Positions 7,363 to 16,793 are shown, counted from the stretch's first letter. The stretch is DNA of 64,000 nucleotides from Thermohalobaculum sp039180675 (GCA_039180675.1 JBCDDC010000009.1:62001-126000); one strand, 5' to 3'. Numbers and translations: made by a program. Notes: generated by a model not told the origin, from the letters alone.

Positions 7363-10041
7363 TCACTCGGCGGCTTGCGCCTGCTCGGCAAGCCGGAAAT
7401 GCAAGCGGAAGAAGCTGGTGCCATCCGGTGCGAATTCGATGCTGAGGTCTCCGCCGAGTCGGCGCATCACCGCACGCGAGATCGGCAGGCCAAGCCCTGC
7501 ACCTTGGCTGCGGTTTGCGCGGGTCCCGCGGGCGAATTTCTCGAACAGCTTCGGTGCTTCCTCGCGGGACACGCCGCCTCCGTTGTCGATGATATCCAGG
7601 AGAAGACGCCCACTGGTCTGCCGCCATTCGATACGGATTTGAGGGTCGGGCGCGCTGTTGTATTTTACCGCGTTGGTCAGGATGTTGAGAAGCACTTGGC
7701 GCATTCGGTCGGGGTGCGATGTGACGAACAGATTCCCCGGGTCGGTGTAGGCCAGCACCTTAACGCCCGCCGTGTCGCAGAGCGGTTCTATAGTGGCCAG
7801 CGCTCCTTCTATCGCCTGACCGACATGAACCGGCTCGCTCTCTATATGCGTTGAGCCGGATTCGAGCCGTCCGATATCGAGGATCTCGTCGAGGAGCCGG
7901 GTCAGCCGCAGGCTTTCCTCGTGAATGATGCCGACGAAGCGCTTGGTCTCTTCCGCTGTGAGATCCGGCCCTTTGAGGATGTCCGAGAAGGAGCGGATCG
8001 ATGTCATCGGCGTTCGGAGCTCGTGGCTTACCTGGGCAAGGAAGTCATCCTTCTGCTTGTCGAGATTGCGCAACCGCTCGTTCACGTGACGCAACTGCTG
8101 GGCCGTGCGTTCGAGCTCGGCCGTTTTTTCGGCCAGCCGGGCGGTGGTCTCAATCAGCTTCTGGGTCTCGTCCGCGATGTCCATCAGGTCGGTGAAGGTC
8201 ACCGTCTCGCCGCTGGCTGCGCGGCTCACCATCGCATGAGCAGAGGCGGCGCCGACAGACCCTGCCAGCTCACGCTCAAGCCGCGAGATGCATTCGTCGG
8301 TGGCGCGCGGCAACCCCTGGCGCACCCCCTGGCTGGCCGCGATCTCGTTGAAGAGAAGGCGCGCCGGTTCCACCCCCAAGATCCGCTGGGCGAGGATGAA
8401 CAGATCCTCCGGCGTCGCATCACGCTGGATATAGGTGCGCTGGCTGGCCGTGGTGTGGAACGCGTCGACAAAAAGCGCGCCCTGCAATTGCTCCAGCGCC
8501 GCCGGACGGCTGAGGACCGAGACGATCAGGAAAATTGCCGTGTTCATGCCCAGCGACCAGATCATTGCGTGGACCAGCGGATCGTCCGAGGGCACGCCGA
8601 AGAGCGCCTGCGGGCGGAGCAGTTCGATCCCCCACGGTCCGTTCTCGATCACTGCGCTCGACAGGATCAACCCGCCCTCGAAGCTCGGCAGGAACAGCGT
8701 GTAGGCCCAGAGCAGGAAGCCGGCGGACAGACCGGCAAGCGCGCCTTTGCCTGTCGCCCCACGCCAGAAGACGCCGCCGATGAGGGCGGGCACCACCTGC
8801 GCGATCCCCGCAAAAGCGATCAGGCCGATAGATGCTAGCGCGTCTGTCCCACCCGTCAGACGGAAGTAGAGATAGCCGAGCATCAGGATCGCGGCGATCG
8901 CAACCCGGCGGCTGCGCAGCAACAGATTGCGGACATCGCCGGAAGAGGCCTGATCGGTCACCTGGAAGGTTAGGCTGAGCGGCATCACGATATGGTTTGA
9001 GATCATCGTTGCCAGAGCGATCGTGGCCACGATGACCATGGATGTCGCCGCCGAGAACCCGCCGATATAGGCGATCAGGGCGAGCTCCTCCCGGCCGGAC
9101 TGCAGCGGGACGGTCAGAACGAAGAGATCAGGGTTCGAGCCTGCGGGCATCTCGGACAATCCGACAATCGCGATTGGCAGAACGAAAAGGCATATAAGGA
9201 ACAGATACGCCGGGAACATCCAGCTCGCGGTGCTCAGATGCCGTTCGTCGACATTCTCGACCACGATCACTTGGAATTGCCGAGGCAGGCAGATGATCGC
9301 AGTCGCTGCCAGGAACGTGACCGTGAGCCAGCGGGTGCCGAAGACGGTTTCGGGATCGATCAGATCCTCCGGCATCCGGTCAAAGACGGCCTCGACACCG
9401 CCCGCGAGACCGAAGACCACGAATATGCCGACCGCCATCAGCGCGACCAGCTTCACGAGCGCCTCCACCGCGATCGCCGCCACGACGCCATGGTGCCGCT
9501 CGTTCGCATCGATCGTGCGGGTGCCAAAGAGGATCGTGAACACGGCCATTCCGGCCGCGACCCAGAAGCCGGTTATATTCGGATCGGTGGCTTCAGCGAT
9601 CGCTTCGAAGGATCGCGTCACCGCCTGAAGCTGCAAAGCGATGTAAGGCGTCGTCGCGATCACCGCGATCAGTGTCACGGCAACCGCGATGGCTGGCGAT
9701 TTCCCATAGCGAGAGGAGATCATGTCGGCGATCGACGTGATCCGGTGTTCCTGCCCGATCCTGACGAGCTTTCTGAGGAACCAGAACCACCCGACAAAGA
9801 CCAGCGTGGGGCCGAGATAGATCGTCAGAAACTCTAGGCCGTTTCTGGCGGCGGACCCCACGGCGCCGAAGAATGTCCACGATGTGCAGTAGACGGATAT
9901 CGACAGCGTATAGACAAGGGGTGAGCGCAGCCACCGCATGCGACCCGCCTGGCTCTGCCGGTCCGCAATCCAGGCAACCAGAAAGAGGATCGCGACATAA
10001 CCGAGCGATATCCCGATCACCAGGTTGGTGGAAAGGATCAC
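7363..10041 (-). CDS. SLC5 symporter-histidine kinase fusion (CbrA/CrbS-like sensor)
   Basis: An 892-residue sensor. Residues 1 to about 510 form a sodium:solute symporter (SLC5) module with some 13 membrane segments. Residues about 525-610 resemble the STAC linker of CbrA-like sensors, followed by a coiled coil (about 620-665). The kinase core has the phosphoacceptor H673 in VSHELRTPMTS, an N box near N790 (LTNAVKYN), DNGGG and GAGLGLPIS. I see no clear PAS domain, unlike CbrA. The start is GTG (10039-10041), overlapping the preceding stop as GTGA. Such proteins couple solute binding or transport to signalling. The partner is almost certainly the receiver protein in the same operon. Confidence 0.93.
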   Translation of the reverse strand: MILSTNLVIGISLGYVAILFLVAWIADRQSQAGRMRWLRSPLVYTLSISVYCTSWTFFGAVGSAARNGLEFLTIYLGPTLVFVGWFWFLRKLVRIGQEHRITSIADMISSRYGKSPAIAVAVTLIAVIATTPYIALQLQAVTRSFEAIAEATDPNITGFWVAAGMAVFTILFGTRTIDANERHHGVVAAIAVEALVKLVALMAVGIFVVFGLAGGVEAVFDRMPEDLIDPETVFGTRWLTVTFLAATAIICLPRQFQVIVVENVDERHLSTASWMFPAYLFLICLFVLPIAIVGLSEMPAGSNPDLFVLTVPLQSGREELALIAYIGGFSAATSMVIVATIALATMISNHIVMPLSLTFQVTDQASSGDVRNLLLRSRRVAIAAILMLGYLYFRLTGGTDALASIGLIAFAGIAQVVPALIGGVFWRGATGKGALAGLSAGFLLWAYTLFLPSFEGGLILSSAVIENGPWGIELLRPQALFGVPSDDPLVHAMIWSLGMNTAIFLIVSVLSRPAALEQLQGALFVDAFHTTASQRTYIQRDATPEDLFILAQRILGVEPARLLFNEIAASQGVRQGLPRATDECISRLERELAGSVGAASAHAMVSRAASGETVTFTDLMDIADETQKLIETTARLAEKTAELERTAQQLRHVNERLRNLDKQKDDFLAQVSHELRTPMTSIRSFSDILKGPDLTAEETKRFVGIIHEESLRLTRLLDEILDIGRLESGSTHIESEPVHVGQAIEGALATIEPLCDTAGVKVLAYTDPGNLFVTSHPDRMRQVLLNILTNAVKYNSAPDPQIRIEWRQTSGRLLLDIIDNGGGVSREEAPKLFEKFARGTRANRSQGAGLGLPISRAVMRRLGGDLSIEFAPDGTSFFRLHFRLAEQAQAAE

Positions 10042-10334
10042 GGCACCGGTCCACCCGGTTGCTCTTCCGTGCTTTCTAGACGGTCCGCGGCATCCTTACG
10101 GCTTGCGCGGCCGATCCGCCACGAAAGGATGGCGGACGCAAGGATCAGCAGAGCCCAGACAGTGAAGATGTAGGCGACCATGACAGGGATGCCGAGGATC
10201 CGGCCTTCGATCGCGAAGATGGTCGCGAAGGGTGGAATTAGGAACAGCAGCCCGACGATTGGCAGGATGAGCGCCAAATCCCGGGTCTTCCGGGCTCCGA
10301 AGACAACGTCGACCGAGCCGCTACGCTCGACCAT
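10038..10334 (-). CDS. Small two-helix membrane protein paired with the symporter-kinase
   Basis: A 98-residue protein with two predicted membrane helices (about 21-40 and 50-71) and a charged C-terminal tail rich in R, E and D. It overlaps the receiver gene by 14 bases upstream and the kinase GTG downstream, so it is tightly coupled to both. Small membrane proteins beside SLC5 symporters often act as accessory subunits (for example DUF485 or DUF4212 proteins beside acetate/solute symporters); whether this belongs to one of those families cannot be decided by eye. A role in assembling or tuning the sensor is inference. Confidence 0.8.
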   Translation of the reverse strand: MVERSGSVDVVFGARKTRDLALILPIVGLLFLIPPFATIFAIEGRILGIPVMVAYIFTVWALLILASAILSWRIGRASRKDAADRLESTEEQPGGPVP

Positions 10335-10698
10335 GCTGGGCCAGCCGCTTCACCGTTTCGACCACCTCCATGTTGGAGAACGGTTTGGTGATGAAGACAT
10401 CCGCGCCTAACTCGCTCGCCCGTTCCCGGTCTTCGCGCAGGCCCTTCGCGGTCAGCATAACGACGGGGAGGCGGCTTGTCCTTGGGTCGGCCCGCAGGGT
10501 CCGCAGCATCTCGAACCCGTCTACCTCCGGCAGCATGACATCGAGCAGCATGACATCGGGCGGATTTTCCAGGCAGATGTCGAGCGCTCGCGCGCCGTTC
10601 ATCTCGGTCGTGATGCGAAAACCGGCACGTCCGAGCAGGAAGCTCAGGGACTCGACGATATGCGGTTCGTCTTCGGCTAGAAGCACGCGCTGCGCCAT
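10321..10698 (-). CDS. Single-domain response regulator (receiver only)
   Basis: A 125-residue receiver domain with acidic pocket E9-D10-E11, phosphoacceptor D53 (LLDVMLPEVDG), T83 and K105 (TKPF). There is no output domain, so it must act through protein contact, for instance as a phosphate relay or by binding another regulator. It is the first gene of a three- or four-gene operon with the small membrane protein, the symporter-kinase and perhaps the esterase, which makes that kinase its likely partner. Confidence 0.93.
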   Translation of the reverse strand: MAQRVLLAEDEPHIVESLSFLLGRAGFRITTEMNGARALDICLENPPDVMLLDVMLPEVDGFEMLRTLRADPRTSRLPVVMLTAKGLREDRERASELGADVFITKPFSNMEVVETVKRLAQHGRA

Positions 10699-10785
10699 TG
10701 GTGTTTCCTCTCCGCGAGCCCTGTCTGACGCAGGACTTCAAGATCAGGCTAGCCTATTCCGCAGATATTGTCTGCAACTGGTGCA

Positions 10786-12090
10786 TCAACCTGTGATCGG
10801 ATCACCGACCCGGTGGGCGCAACTTTCCCTAGGGCAAACGCGGCAGGAGAACCCGACCGGTTCGGCCGGTCCCTCCGGCTCGGGCGCGTAGACGGTTCTT
10901 CGCGCGTCGTCGTCCGTCAGAATCAGCATGTCGTTCAGATAGTGCCGCGTGCCTCCGAACCGTGCCGCATTGGTCGGTCGTGCCCGGGCGACAAAGACAA
11001 ACCGTTGCCCGTTGGGAAACCCCGTCAATTGTCGGATCGCGCGCTCCGGCGACATGATCGCGCGCGCCAGTACCCAGAGCGGACAGAAGCTGCTGCCCCT
11101 GCTCGGATGAAAGCCCGTAAGAGGGCGGAGGTCGAGGATCGAGCCTGCCGCGTTCGCGACCACGTAACCGAACGCAGGGTGACCTTCCGGCAGGGCGGTA
11201 AGGCGCCGGCAGATCACTTCGGCCGGCAATCCCGTCTCCGAGATGAGGAGATCGAGATCGTATCCAGAATCCTTAGCAAACTCCGGGAATTCTGGCCCGG
11301 CAGCCTCTGCGTCTTTGGCATAGTCCTCCAGCGCCTTACGTGCCCGCGCCTGTGCGGTGGCGGTGTTGACCTGCGGTGCGCTCTCTAGAACCGCATTAAT
11401 TGCGCTGATGCCATCTCGATCAATCGCGTCGAACCGGTTCCCCTTATCTTCGAAGAGTGCTTCCACCTCGTCGAGCGGTGTCACCGATCGGGAATCGGTA
11501 TGCGCTTTGTCAAAATAGGCGGCGAGCGCCTCTCCGACTTCCGATAGCTTCAGGCTTTCCGCGGCGAGGATGCCATGAAACCTCTGAAGCTGATCCGCCT
11601 CGATGTCGCTCACCGTCTGCAGGATCTCGGCGATGGAGCGCAACGCGGCGATGTGGGTGAGCATCCGGTGGACGGACTCGCCCAGAAAAGGATCATGGGT
11701 CAGCCGGTCTGCGAGAGCCTCGGCCAGCGAGCTGCTCTCCCGTTCCGATCGCGCGAGGGCGCTCAATGTCCGGGCCCAACCTGGATAGCGGCCGGTGAAC
11801 TCGCTGGTGAGTTCGGTTTCGGGCCGGAGCAGGGCGAGGCGCGGGTCGATCGAAACCTCGCGCAGCTGATCGATCAGTCGCCGCTCCGCCGTTCCGTCAA
11901 GCTCTTCGACGCGCAACTCCAACGCGTCCGCCGCCTTGCGGATCAGATGCCCTGCGATTCCCCGTTTGTTGCGCTCGATCAGATTGAGATACGACGCTGA
12001 AATGCCCATACGTTCCGCGAGGGCAGCTTGTGTGACGCCGATCGCCCGGCGCCGCTCGCGAATTCGTATTCCCGCAATAGTTGTCGCCAC
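10786..12090 (-). CDS. XRE-family regulator with DUF2083, ScfR (short-chain acyl-CoA regulator)-like
   Basis: A 434-residue protein: N-terminal Cro/CI helix-turn-helix (IRERRRAIGVTQAALAERMG, then SASYLNLIERNKR) and a long C-terminal DUF2083-type sensor ending in a Cys-rich CRVCPRESCAHR that could bind metal. This architecture matches the ScfR/RamB/PccR group, which senses short-chain acyl-CoA. The start is probably GTG at 12088-12090 (VATTIAGIRIRERR); an ATG-containing extension to 12168 runs through AT-rich intergenic DNA. It is divergent from the Liv-type transporter operon across 234 bases. Its target could be that operon or the neighbouring sensory operon. Confidence 0.88.
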   Translation of the reverse strand: MATTIAGIRIRERRRAIGVTQAALAERMGISASYLNLIERNKRGIAGHLIRKAADALELRVEELDGTAERRLIDQLREVSIDPRLALLRPETELTSEFTGRYPGWARTLSALARSERESSSLAEALADRLTHDPFLGESVHRMLTHIAALRSIAEILQTVSDIEADQLQRFHGILAAESLKLSEVGEALAAYFDKAHTDSRSVTPLDEVEALFEDKGNRFDAIDRDGISAINAVLESAPQVNTATAQARARKALEDYAKDAEAAGPEFPEFAKDSGYDLDLLISETGLPAEVICRRLTALPEGHPAFGYVVANAAGSILDLRPLTGFHPSRGSSFCPLWVLARAIMSPERAIRQLTGFPNGQRFVFVARARPTNAARFGGTRHYLNDMLILTDDDARRTVYAPEPEGPAEPVGFSCRVCPRESCAHRVGDPITG

Positions 12091-12138
12091 GTAAGACCTG
12101 CTTGATTCAAAGTGATTTTTCGCGCTGCAGTGTAAATT

Positions 12139-12157
12139 ATTGACAATATTTTGCAAT
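12139..12157. promoter_or_regulatory. Candidate ScfR-type operator between regulator and transporter operon
   Basis: TTTGCAAT at 12150-12157 matches seven of eight bases of the TTTGCAAA half-site described for PccR-type ScfR regulators. ATTGACAA at 12139-12146 is a weak second half-site, three bases away instead of four. The pair sits in the AT-rich part of the divergent region, where either start could be controlled. Confidence 0.35.
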
Positions 12158-12324
12158 AGCGAGGGCATAAATTAACAAAAAATAGAAGTAATCTCAATAG
12201 TTTGTTGATGAATTGACCAGCTTTGGTATTTTTGTGACCGGCAGTCTGCTGGCTGCCAGTGATTAGGCTGGGGCCACGCGGCAACGAACCGTCCCCCATG
12301 CTGGAAACAATCGGGAGGATACCT

Positions 12325-13662
12325 ATGACCCTCAAGACCAATCGCCGTGGCTTGCTCAAAGGCAGTGCGGCCCTCGGTGCCGGGCTTGCGATGCCCACAA
12401 TTTTCCCCAGCTATGCCTGGGCGGCCGGCTACACGAACGAGCCCAAAGGTTCGACTGTGACGCTCGGCTTTAACGTGCCTCAGACAGGCGCATATGCCGA
12501 CGAAGGTGCTGACGAACTCCGTGCCTACCAGCTTGCGGTCGAGCACATCAACGGCGAAGGCGACGGCGGTATGCTGAACACCTTCTCGTCCAAGGCGCTC
12601 ACCGGCGGCGGCATCAACGGCAAGAAGGTCGAGTTCGTCACAGGCGACACCCAGACGAAGTCGGACGCAGCGCGCGCATCGGCGAAGCGGATGGTCGAGA
12701 AAGACGGCGCCATCATGATCACCGGCGGCTCGTCCTCGGGCGTCGCGGTGGCTGTGCAGGACTACTGCCAGACGGCGGGTATCATCTTCATGGCAGGCTT
12801 GACCCACGCCAATGACACGACCGGTAAGGACTGCCGCGCCAACGGCTTCCGCCACTTCTTCAACACCGAAATGTCGGGTGCAGCGCTGGCGCCGGTGCTG
12901 AAGAACCAGTTCGGTTCTGACCGTATCGCGTACCACCTGACCGCTGACTATAACTGGGGCTGGAGCCAGGAAGGCTCGATCCAAAAGTACACTGAGCAAC
13001 TTGGCTGGCAGACCCAGGCGGCTGTGCGCACACCGCTCGGTGCCGGTGACTTCTCTCAGTATATCACCCCGGTTCTGAACTCGGGCGCCGATGTGCTGGT
13101 GCTGAACCACTATGGTCGCGACATGGTCAACTCGTTGACCCAGGCGGTCCAGTTCGGTCTGCGCAACAAGCAGGTCAACGGCAAGGACTTCGGCATCGTG
13201 GTGCCGCTCTACTCGCGTCTCATGGCCCAAGGTGCCGGTGAGAACGTCAAGGGCATCTATGGCTCGACCAACTGGCACTGGTCGCTTCAGGACGAAGGCT
13301 CCAAGGCGTTCGTCAAGTCGTTTGGTCAGAAGTATGGCTTCCCGCCGTCACAGGCCGCGCACACCACCTACTGTCAGGCGCTGCTATATGCCGATGCCTG
13401 CCAGAGGGCCGGCTCGTTCCGTCCGACGGCGGTTGGCGGCGCGCTCGAGGACTTCGACTTCGATGGTCTTGGCAACGGTCCGACCACCTATCGCGGCCAC
13501 GATCACCAGTGCTTCAAGGACGTTCTGGTCGTGAAGGGCAAGGAGAACCCGTCCTCGAAGTTCGACGTTCTCGAAGTGGTCGAGGTCACGCCGCGTGCCC
13601 AGGTCGAGTACGGCACCGATCTGCTCGGCTGCAACAAAGGCGCGATCAACGACGGCGCTTAA
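12325..13662 (+). CDS. Branched-chain amino acid/amide-type ABC substrate-binding protein, Tat-exported
   Basis: A 445-residue periplasmic binding protein of the LivJ/UrtA/AmiC class. The N-terminus MTLKTNRRGLLKGSAALGAG carries a twin-arginine signal, suggesting export in folded form. The ATG at 12325 is preceded by GGGAGGA (12313-12319). It is the first gene of an operon with two permeases and two ATPases. A strong hairpin between it and livH probably lets the binding protein be made in excess. The ligand is not deducible; amino acids, short amides or urea-like compounds are bound by this class. Confidence 0.92.
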   Translation: MTLKTNRRGLLKGSAALGAGLAMPTIFPSYAWAAGYTNEPKGSTVTLGFNVPQTGAYADEGADELRAYQLAVEHINGEGDGGMLNTFSSKALTGGGINGKKVEFVTGDTQTKSDAARASAKRMVEKDGAIMITGGSSSGVAVAVQDYCQTAGIIFMAGLTHANDTTGKDCRANGFRHFFNTEMSGAALAPVLKNQFGSDRIAYHLTADYNWGWSQEGSIQKYTEQLGWQTQAAVRTPLGAGDFSQYITPVLNSGADVLVLNHYGRDMVNSLTQAVQFGLRNKQVNGKDFGIVVPLYSRLMAQGAGENVKGIYGSTNWHWSLQDEGSKAFVKSFGQKYGFPPSQAAHTTYCQALLYADACQRAGSFRPTAVGGALEDFDFDGLGNGPTTYRGHDHQCFKDVLVVKGKENPSSKFDVLEVVEVTPRAQVEYGTDLLGCNKGAINDGA

Positions 13663-13680
13663 GCCTCACGCTCAAGATTA

Positions 13681-13702
13681 CCGCCGCCCGACCGGGCGGC
13701 GG
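13681..13702 (+). terminator. Intra-operon hairpin (attenuator or mRNA stabiliser)
   Basis: A perfect 9-bp GC stem (13681-13689 with 13694-13702) and a GACC loop lie 18 bases after the binding-protein stop. There is no T-run, so it is more likely a partial terminator or a 3'-end stabiliser than a full terminator. That suits the higher demand for binding protein than for permease. Confidence 0.6.
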
Positions 13703-13780
13703 TTCATCAACCTTAAGGCGGGTTGAGCCGCAGATGGCGAGTTGTGCCTGAAACACCGCTGACCACGAGGAGCAAAGGCG

Positions 13781-14809
13781 ATGGACGCCCTAATTCTGCA
13801 GGTTTTGAACGGTCTGGATAAAGGTGGCGCCTATGCGCTCATCGCGCTCGGCCTCACACTCATTTTTGGGACTTTGGGTGTCGTGAACTTCGCTCACGGC
13901 GCACTCTTTATGTTGGGGGCGTTCGTTGCTGTCTCGGTTAAGGCAATACTCGGGCTCGAATTGGTGATGGAGGATCCCACACAGCTCACCGCATGGGGCA
14001 CGCCGATGGAGATCCGAACGCCCTATATCGTGGAGTACTTTGGCGATTTCGGGCGGACGATCCTCGAGTACTCCGTTCTCGTGTCTGTTCTCGTCGCGAT
14101 CCCGGTCATGCTCCTGATCGGAGTTGCGATGGAGCGCGGCCTCGTCCGCTACTTCTACAAGCGCCCGCATGCTGAGCAGATCTTGGTTACCTTCGGTCTC
14201 GCAATCGTCATCGGTGAGATCGTGAAGAGCCAGTTCGGCGCGAACCCGATCCCTCAGTCGGCACCCGACTCGATGACTGGCATGATTGATTTCGGCGTCA
14301 TGATGGGGTTTGAGCCAGGCGCCGTTCCGTATCCCACTTGGCGGCTGGCGTACTTCCTGTTCTCGCTCGCGGTGATCGGTGCAGTCTTCGCCTTCCTTCA
14401 GTTCACCACCTTCGGGATGGTGGTCCGAGCCGGAATGGCCGACAGGGAGACCGTGGGCCTGCTTGGCATCGATATCGATCGCCGCTTCACCGTCGTCTTC
14501 GGCATCGCAGCAATCGTAGCTGGCCTCGCCGGTGTCATGTACACGCCAATCCAGCCGCCTGACTACCATTGGGGCCTAGACTTCCTCGTACTGAGCTTCG
14601 TTGTCGTCGTCGTAGGAGGTATGGGCAGCCTAGGTGGCGCTGTCGCCGCGGGCTTCCTCCTTGGCGTGATGCAGAGCTTTGCGTCGATGAACGAGGTGAA
14701 GAGCATCTTCCCGGGCATCGATCAGATCATCATCTACCTGGTCGCCGTGATCATCCTTCTTGTTCGCCCCCGTGGTCTGATGGGCCGCAAGGGCGTGATG
14801 GAGACCTGA
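13781..14809 (+). CDS. livH: Branched-chain amino acid-type ABC permease (LivH family)
   Basis: A 342-residue polytopic permease. The N-terminus (QVLNGLDKGGAYALIALGLT) and FGTLGVVNFAHGALFMLGAF are characteristic of LivH. About 8-9 membrane helices are visible, with the cytoplasmic coupling region near GLLGIDIDRRFTVVFG and the closing helix before RPRGLMGRKG. It is longer than E. coli LivH (308) because of an extra loop at about residues 55-85. It pairs with the LivM homologue three bases downstream to form the channel. Specificity is set by the upstream binding protein, so the symbol denotes family only. Confidence 0.93.
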   Translation: MDALILQVLNGLDKGGAYALIALGLTLIFGTLGVVNFAHGALFMLGAFVAVSVKAILGLELVMEDPTQLTAWGTPMEIRTPYIVEYFGDFGRTILEYSVLVSVLVAIPVMLLIGVAMERGLVRYFYKRPHAEQILVTFGLAIVIGEIVKSQFGANPIPQSAPDSMTGMIDFGVMMGFEPGAVPYPTWRLAYFLFSLAVIGAVFAFLQFTTFGMVVRAGMADRETVGLLGIDIDRRFTVVFGIAAIVAGLAGVMYTPIQPPDYHWGLDFLVLSFVVVVVGGMGSLGGAVAAGFLLGVMQSFASMNEVKSIFPGIDQIIIYLVAVIILLVRPRGLMGRKGVMET

Positions 14810-14812
14810 GCC

Positions 14813-16000
14813 ATGACGAGTAGCAGCAAAACCAACGACATGATCCTGATGGCCGCTTTCTCGATCGCGGTCCTGGCCGGGCCGATCATCCTGTCGCCCG
14901 TCGGGGCAGGGTATCCGGATCTTTTGCAGAAGTTCGCGATCTTTGGGATCTTCGCGATCGGCTTCAACATCCTGTTTGGCCTGACCGGGTATCTCTCTTT
15001 CGGTCACGCGGCCTTTCTGGGCGTCGGCTCCTACACGGCGGTGTGGACCTTCAAGTTGCTCAGTATGAACCCGATCCCCGCGATCATCTTCTCTACGCTG
15101 GTTGCCGGTATCTTCGCGCTGTTTATCGGCTTTATTTCGCTTCGCCGGTCGGGGATCTACTTCTCGATCCTGACGCTGGCTTTCGCGCAGATGAGCTACA
15201 ACCTCGCCTACTCGGTGCTCGGCCAGCCGGGGATGAATCTGACCAACGGGGAGACTGGATTGCAATTGCAGCAGTCCGACCCGCGGGTGCTCGACAGCGG
15301 TGTCTTCGGCGTCGATTACGGGCAGACACTGCCGGTCAGCAACTTCTTCGGGCTCGATATGAACCAGACCTGGGAGGTCGCTGGCTTCCAGTTCAACAGC
15401 GGATTCTATTTCTGCGCGATCATCCTGATCCTCTGCTTCTGGATCTCAATGCGGATCTTCCGCTCGCCCTTTGGCATGATGCTGAAAGCGGTGAAGACGA
15501 ACCAGAATCGGATGAACTACACGGGCCTCAACACCCGGCCCTATACCCTGACTGCATTCGTGATCTCGGGCATGTATGCCGGGCTCGCCGGTGGCTTGAT
15601 GGCGGTAACCGATCCGCTGGCGGGCGCTGAGCGCATGCAGTGGACGGCCTCCGGCGAGGTTGTATTGATGACCATCCTCGGCGGAACCGGCACGCTGCTC
15701 GGCCCCGTGCTCGGCGCTGGTGCGATCAAGTACATGGAGCAGATCTTCTCGGCCTTCAACAAGGGTACGCTGGCTGAGGTCTTCTCCTTCTTGCCAGAGG
15801 GCATGATCGACCCGGTCGTCTCGGTCTCGGCCCTGTTCGTCGGCGAGGGCTGGCACCTGACTTTGGGTGTGATGTTCATGCTGATCGTGATCTTCCTGCC
15901 CGGCGGGTTGATGGAGGGATTGGCGCGGATCGGGCGCCTCTTCACTGGCCGTAAATCCAAGAAAGAGGGCGGCGATCCGAAAGCCGTGCCCGCGGAGTAA
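14813..16000 (+). CDS. livM: Branched-chain amino acid-type ABC permease (LivM family)
   Basis: A 395-residue permease with the LivM hallmark FNILFGLTGYLSFGHAAFLG near the N-terminus, a FRSPFGMMLKAVKTNQNRM coupling segment, and about ten membrane helices. It starts three bases after the livH stop and ends five bases before livG, so translation is coupled. Together with LivH it forms the membrane channel of the transporter. Sequence and length are ordinary for the family; the C-terminal tail is rich in Lys and Gly. Confidence 0.93.
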   Translation: MTSSSKTNDMILMAAFSIAVLAGPIILSPVGAGYPDLLQKFAIFGIFAIGFNILFGLTGYLSFGHAAFLGVGSYTAVWTFKLLSMNPIPAIIFSTLVAGIFALFIGFISLRRSGIYFSILTLAFAQMSYNLAYSVLGQPGMNLTNGETGLQLQQSDPRVLDSGVFGVDYGQTLPVSNFFGLDMNQTWEVAGFQFNSGFYFCAIILILCFWISMRIFRSPFGMMLKAVKTNQNRMNYTGLNTRPYTLTAFVISGMYAGLAGGLMAVTDPLAGAERMQWTASGEVVLMTILGGTGTLLGPVLGAGAIKYMEQIFSAFNKGTLAEVFSFLPEGMIDPVVSVSALFVGEGWHLTLGVMFMLIVIFLPGGLMEGLARIGRLFTGRKSKKEGGDPKAVPAE

Positions 16001-16005
16001 GACCA

Positions 16006-16761
16006 ATGGCCATTCTCGAAGTTCAGAACGTCAACAAACGCTTCGGCGGCCTCAAGGCCCTCGATGATGTCAACCTCTCGGTGCAGGAAGGGTCGGTCCA
16101 TGCGATCATCGGCCCGAACGGTGCGGGGAAGTCGACCCTCCTCAACTGCTTCGTCGGCCGTCTTGTGCCCGACACCGGCACAGTCATGTTCGATGGCAAG
16201 TCGCTGCTGGGGATCAAACCGCACGAGATTAATCAGCTGGGCGTCTCGCGCGTTTTTCAGACGCCCGAGATCTTCAGCGAACTCACCCTGATCGAGAACG
16301 TCATGATCCCGGCCTTTGCCAAGCGTGACGGCGCCTTCACGATCAATGCGTGGAGCGGGCTTGCGGGCGAGAAGAACCTCTATGCGCAGGCCGAGGAGCA
16401 GCTGGTCTCACTCGGCCTTGGCGATCAGCGCGATACCATGGCAAGCCAGCTTTCGCGCGGGGACAAGCGGCGGCTGGAGCTGGCAATGTGCCTTGTTCAA
16501 CGCCCGAAGCTGCTGCTTCTGGATGAGCCGACAGCCGGTATGGCCCGCGCGGACACGAACAACACGATCGAGCTGCTCAAAGAGATCTCCAAGACCGGCA
16601 TTACCATGGTCGTGATCGAGCACGACATGCATGTCGTCTTTTCGCTGGCCGAGCGGATCTCGGTCCTGGCACAGGGCCATGTGATTGCCGAAGACGAACC
16701 TGCCATGATCAAAGGCAACCCGAAGGTTCAGGAAGCTTACCTCGGCGGCGCGCACCTGTAG
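16006..16761 (+). CDS. livG: ABC transporter ATP-binding protein (LivG family)
   Basis: A 251-residue ATPase with Walker A GPNGAGKST, Q-loop FQTPEIFSELT, signature LSRGDKRRLEL (a variant of LSGGQ), Walker B LLLLDEPTAGM and switch His in VVIEHDMHVV. The ending LGGAHL is typical of LivG-like proteins. It forms a heterodimer with the LivF homologue to energise the LivH/LivM channel. The atypical signature (SRG in place of SGG) is found in several subfamilies of this transporter class and is unlikely to mean inactivity. Confidence 0.93.
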   Translation: MAILEVQNVNKRFGGLKALDDVNLSVQEGSVHAIIGPNGAGKSTLLNCFVGRLVPDTGTVMFDGKSLLGIKPHEINQLGVSRVFQTPEIFSELTLIENVMIPAFAKRDGAFTINAWSGLAGEKNLYAQAEEQLVSLGLGDQRDTMASQLSRGDKRRLELAMCLVQRPKLLLLDEPTAGMARADTNNTIELLKEISKTGITMVVIEHDMHVVFSLAERISVLAQGHVIAEDEPAMIKGNPKVQEAYLGGAHL

Positions 16762-16793
16762 TCGCCCCGAGACCGCAAGAGGAGAATGGGGAC

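Noticed and set aside
12091..12168. 26-residue N-terminal extension of the ScfR-like regulator
   Set aside because: It reads through AT-rich intergenic DNA and the candidate operator; family homology begins at the GTG 12090.
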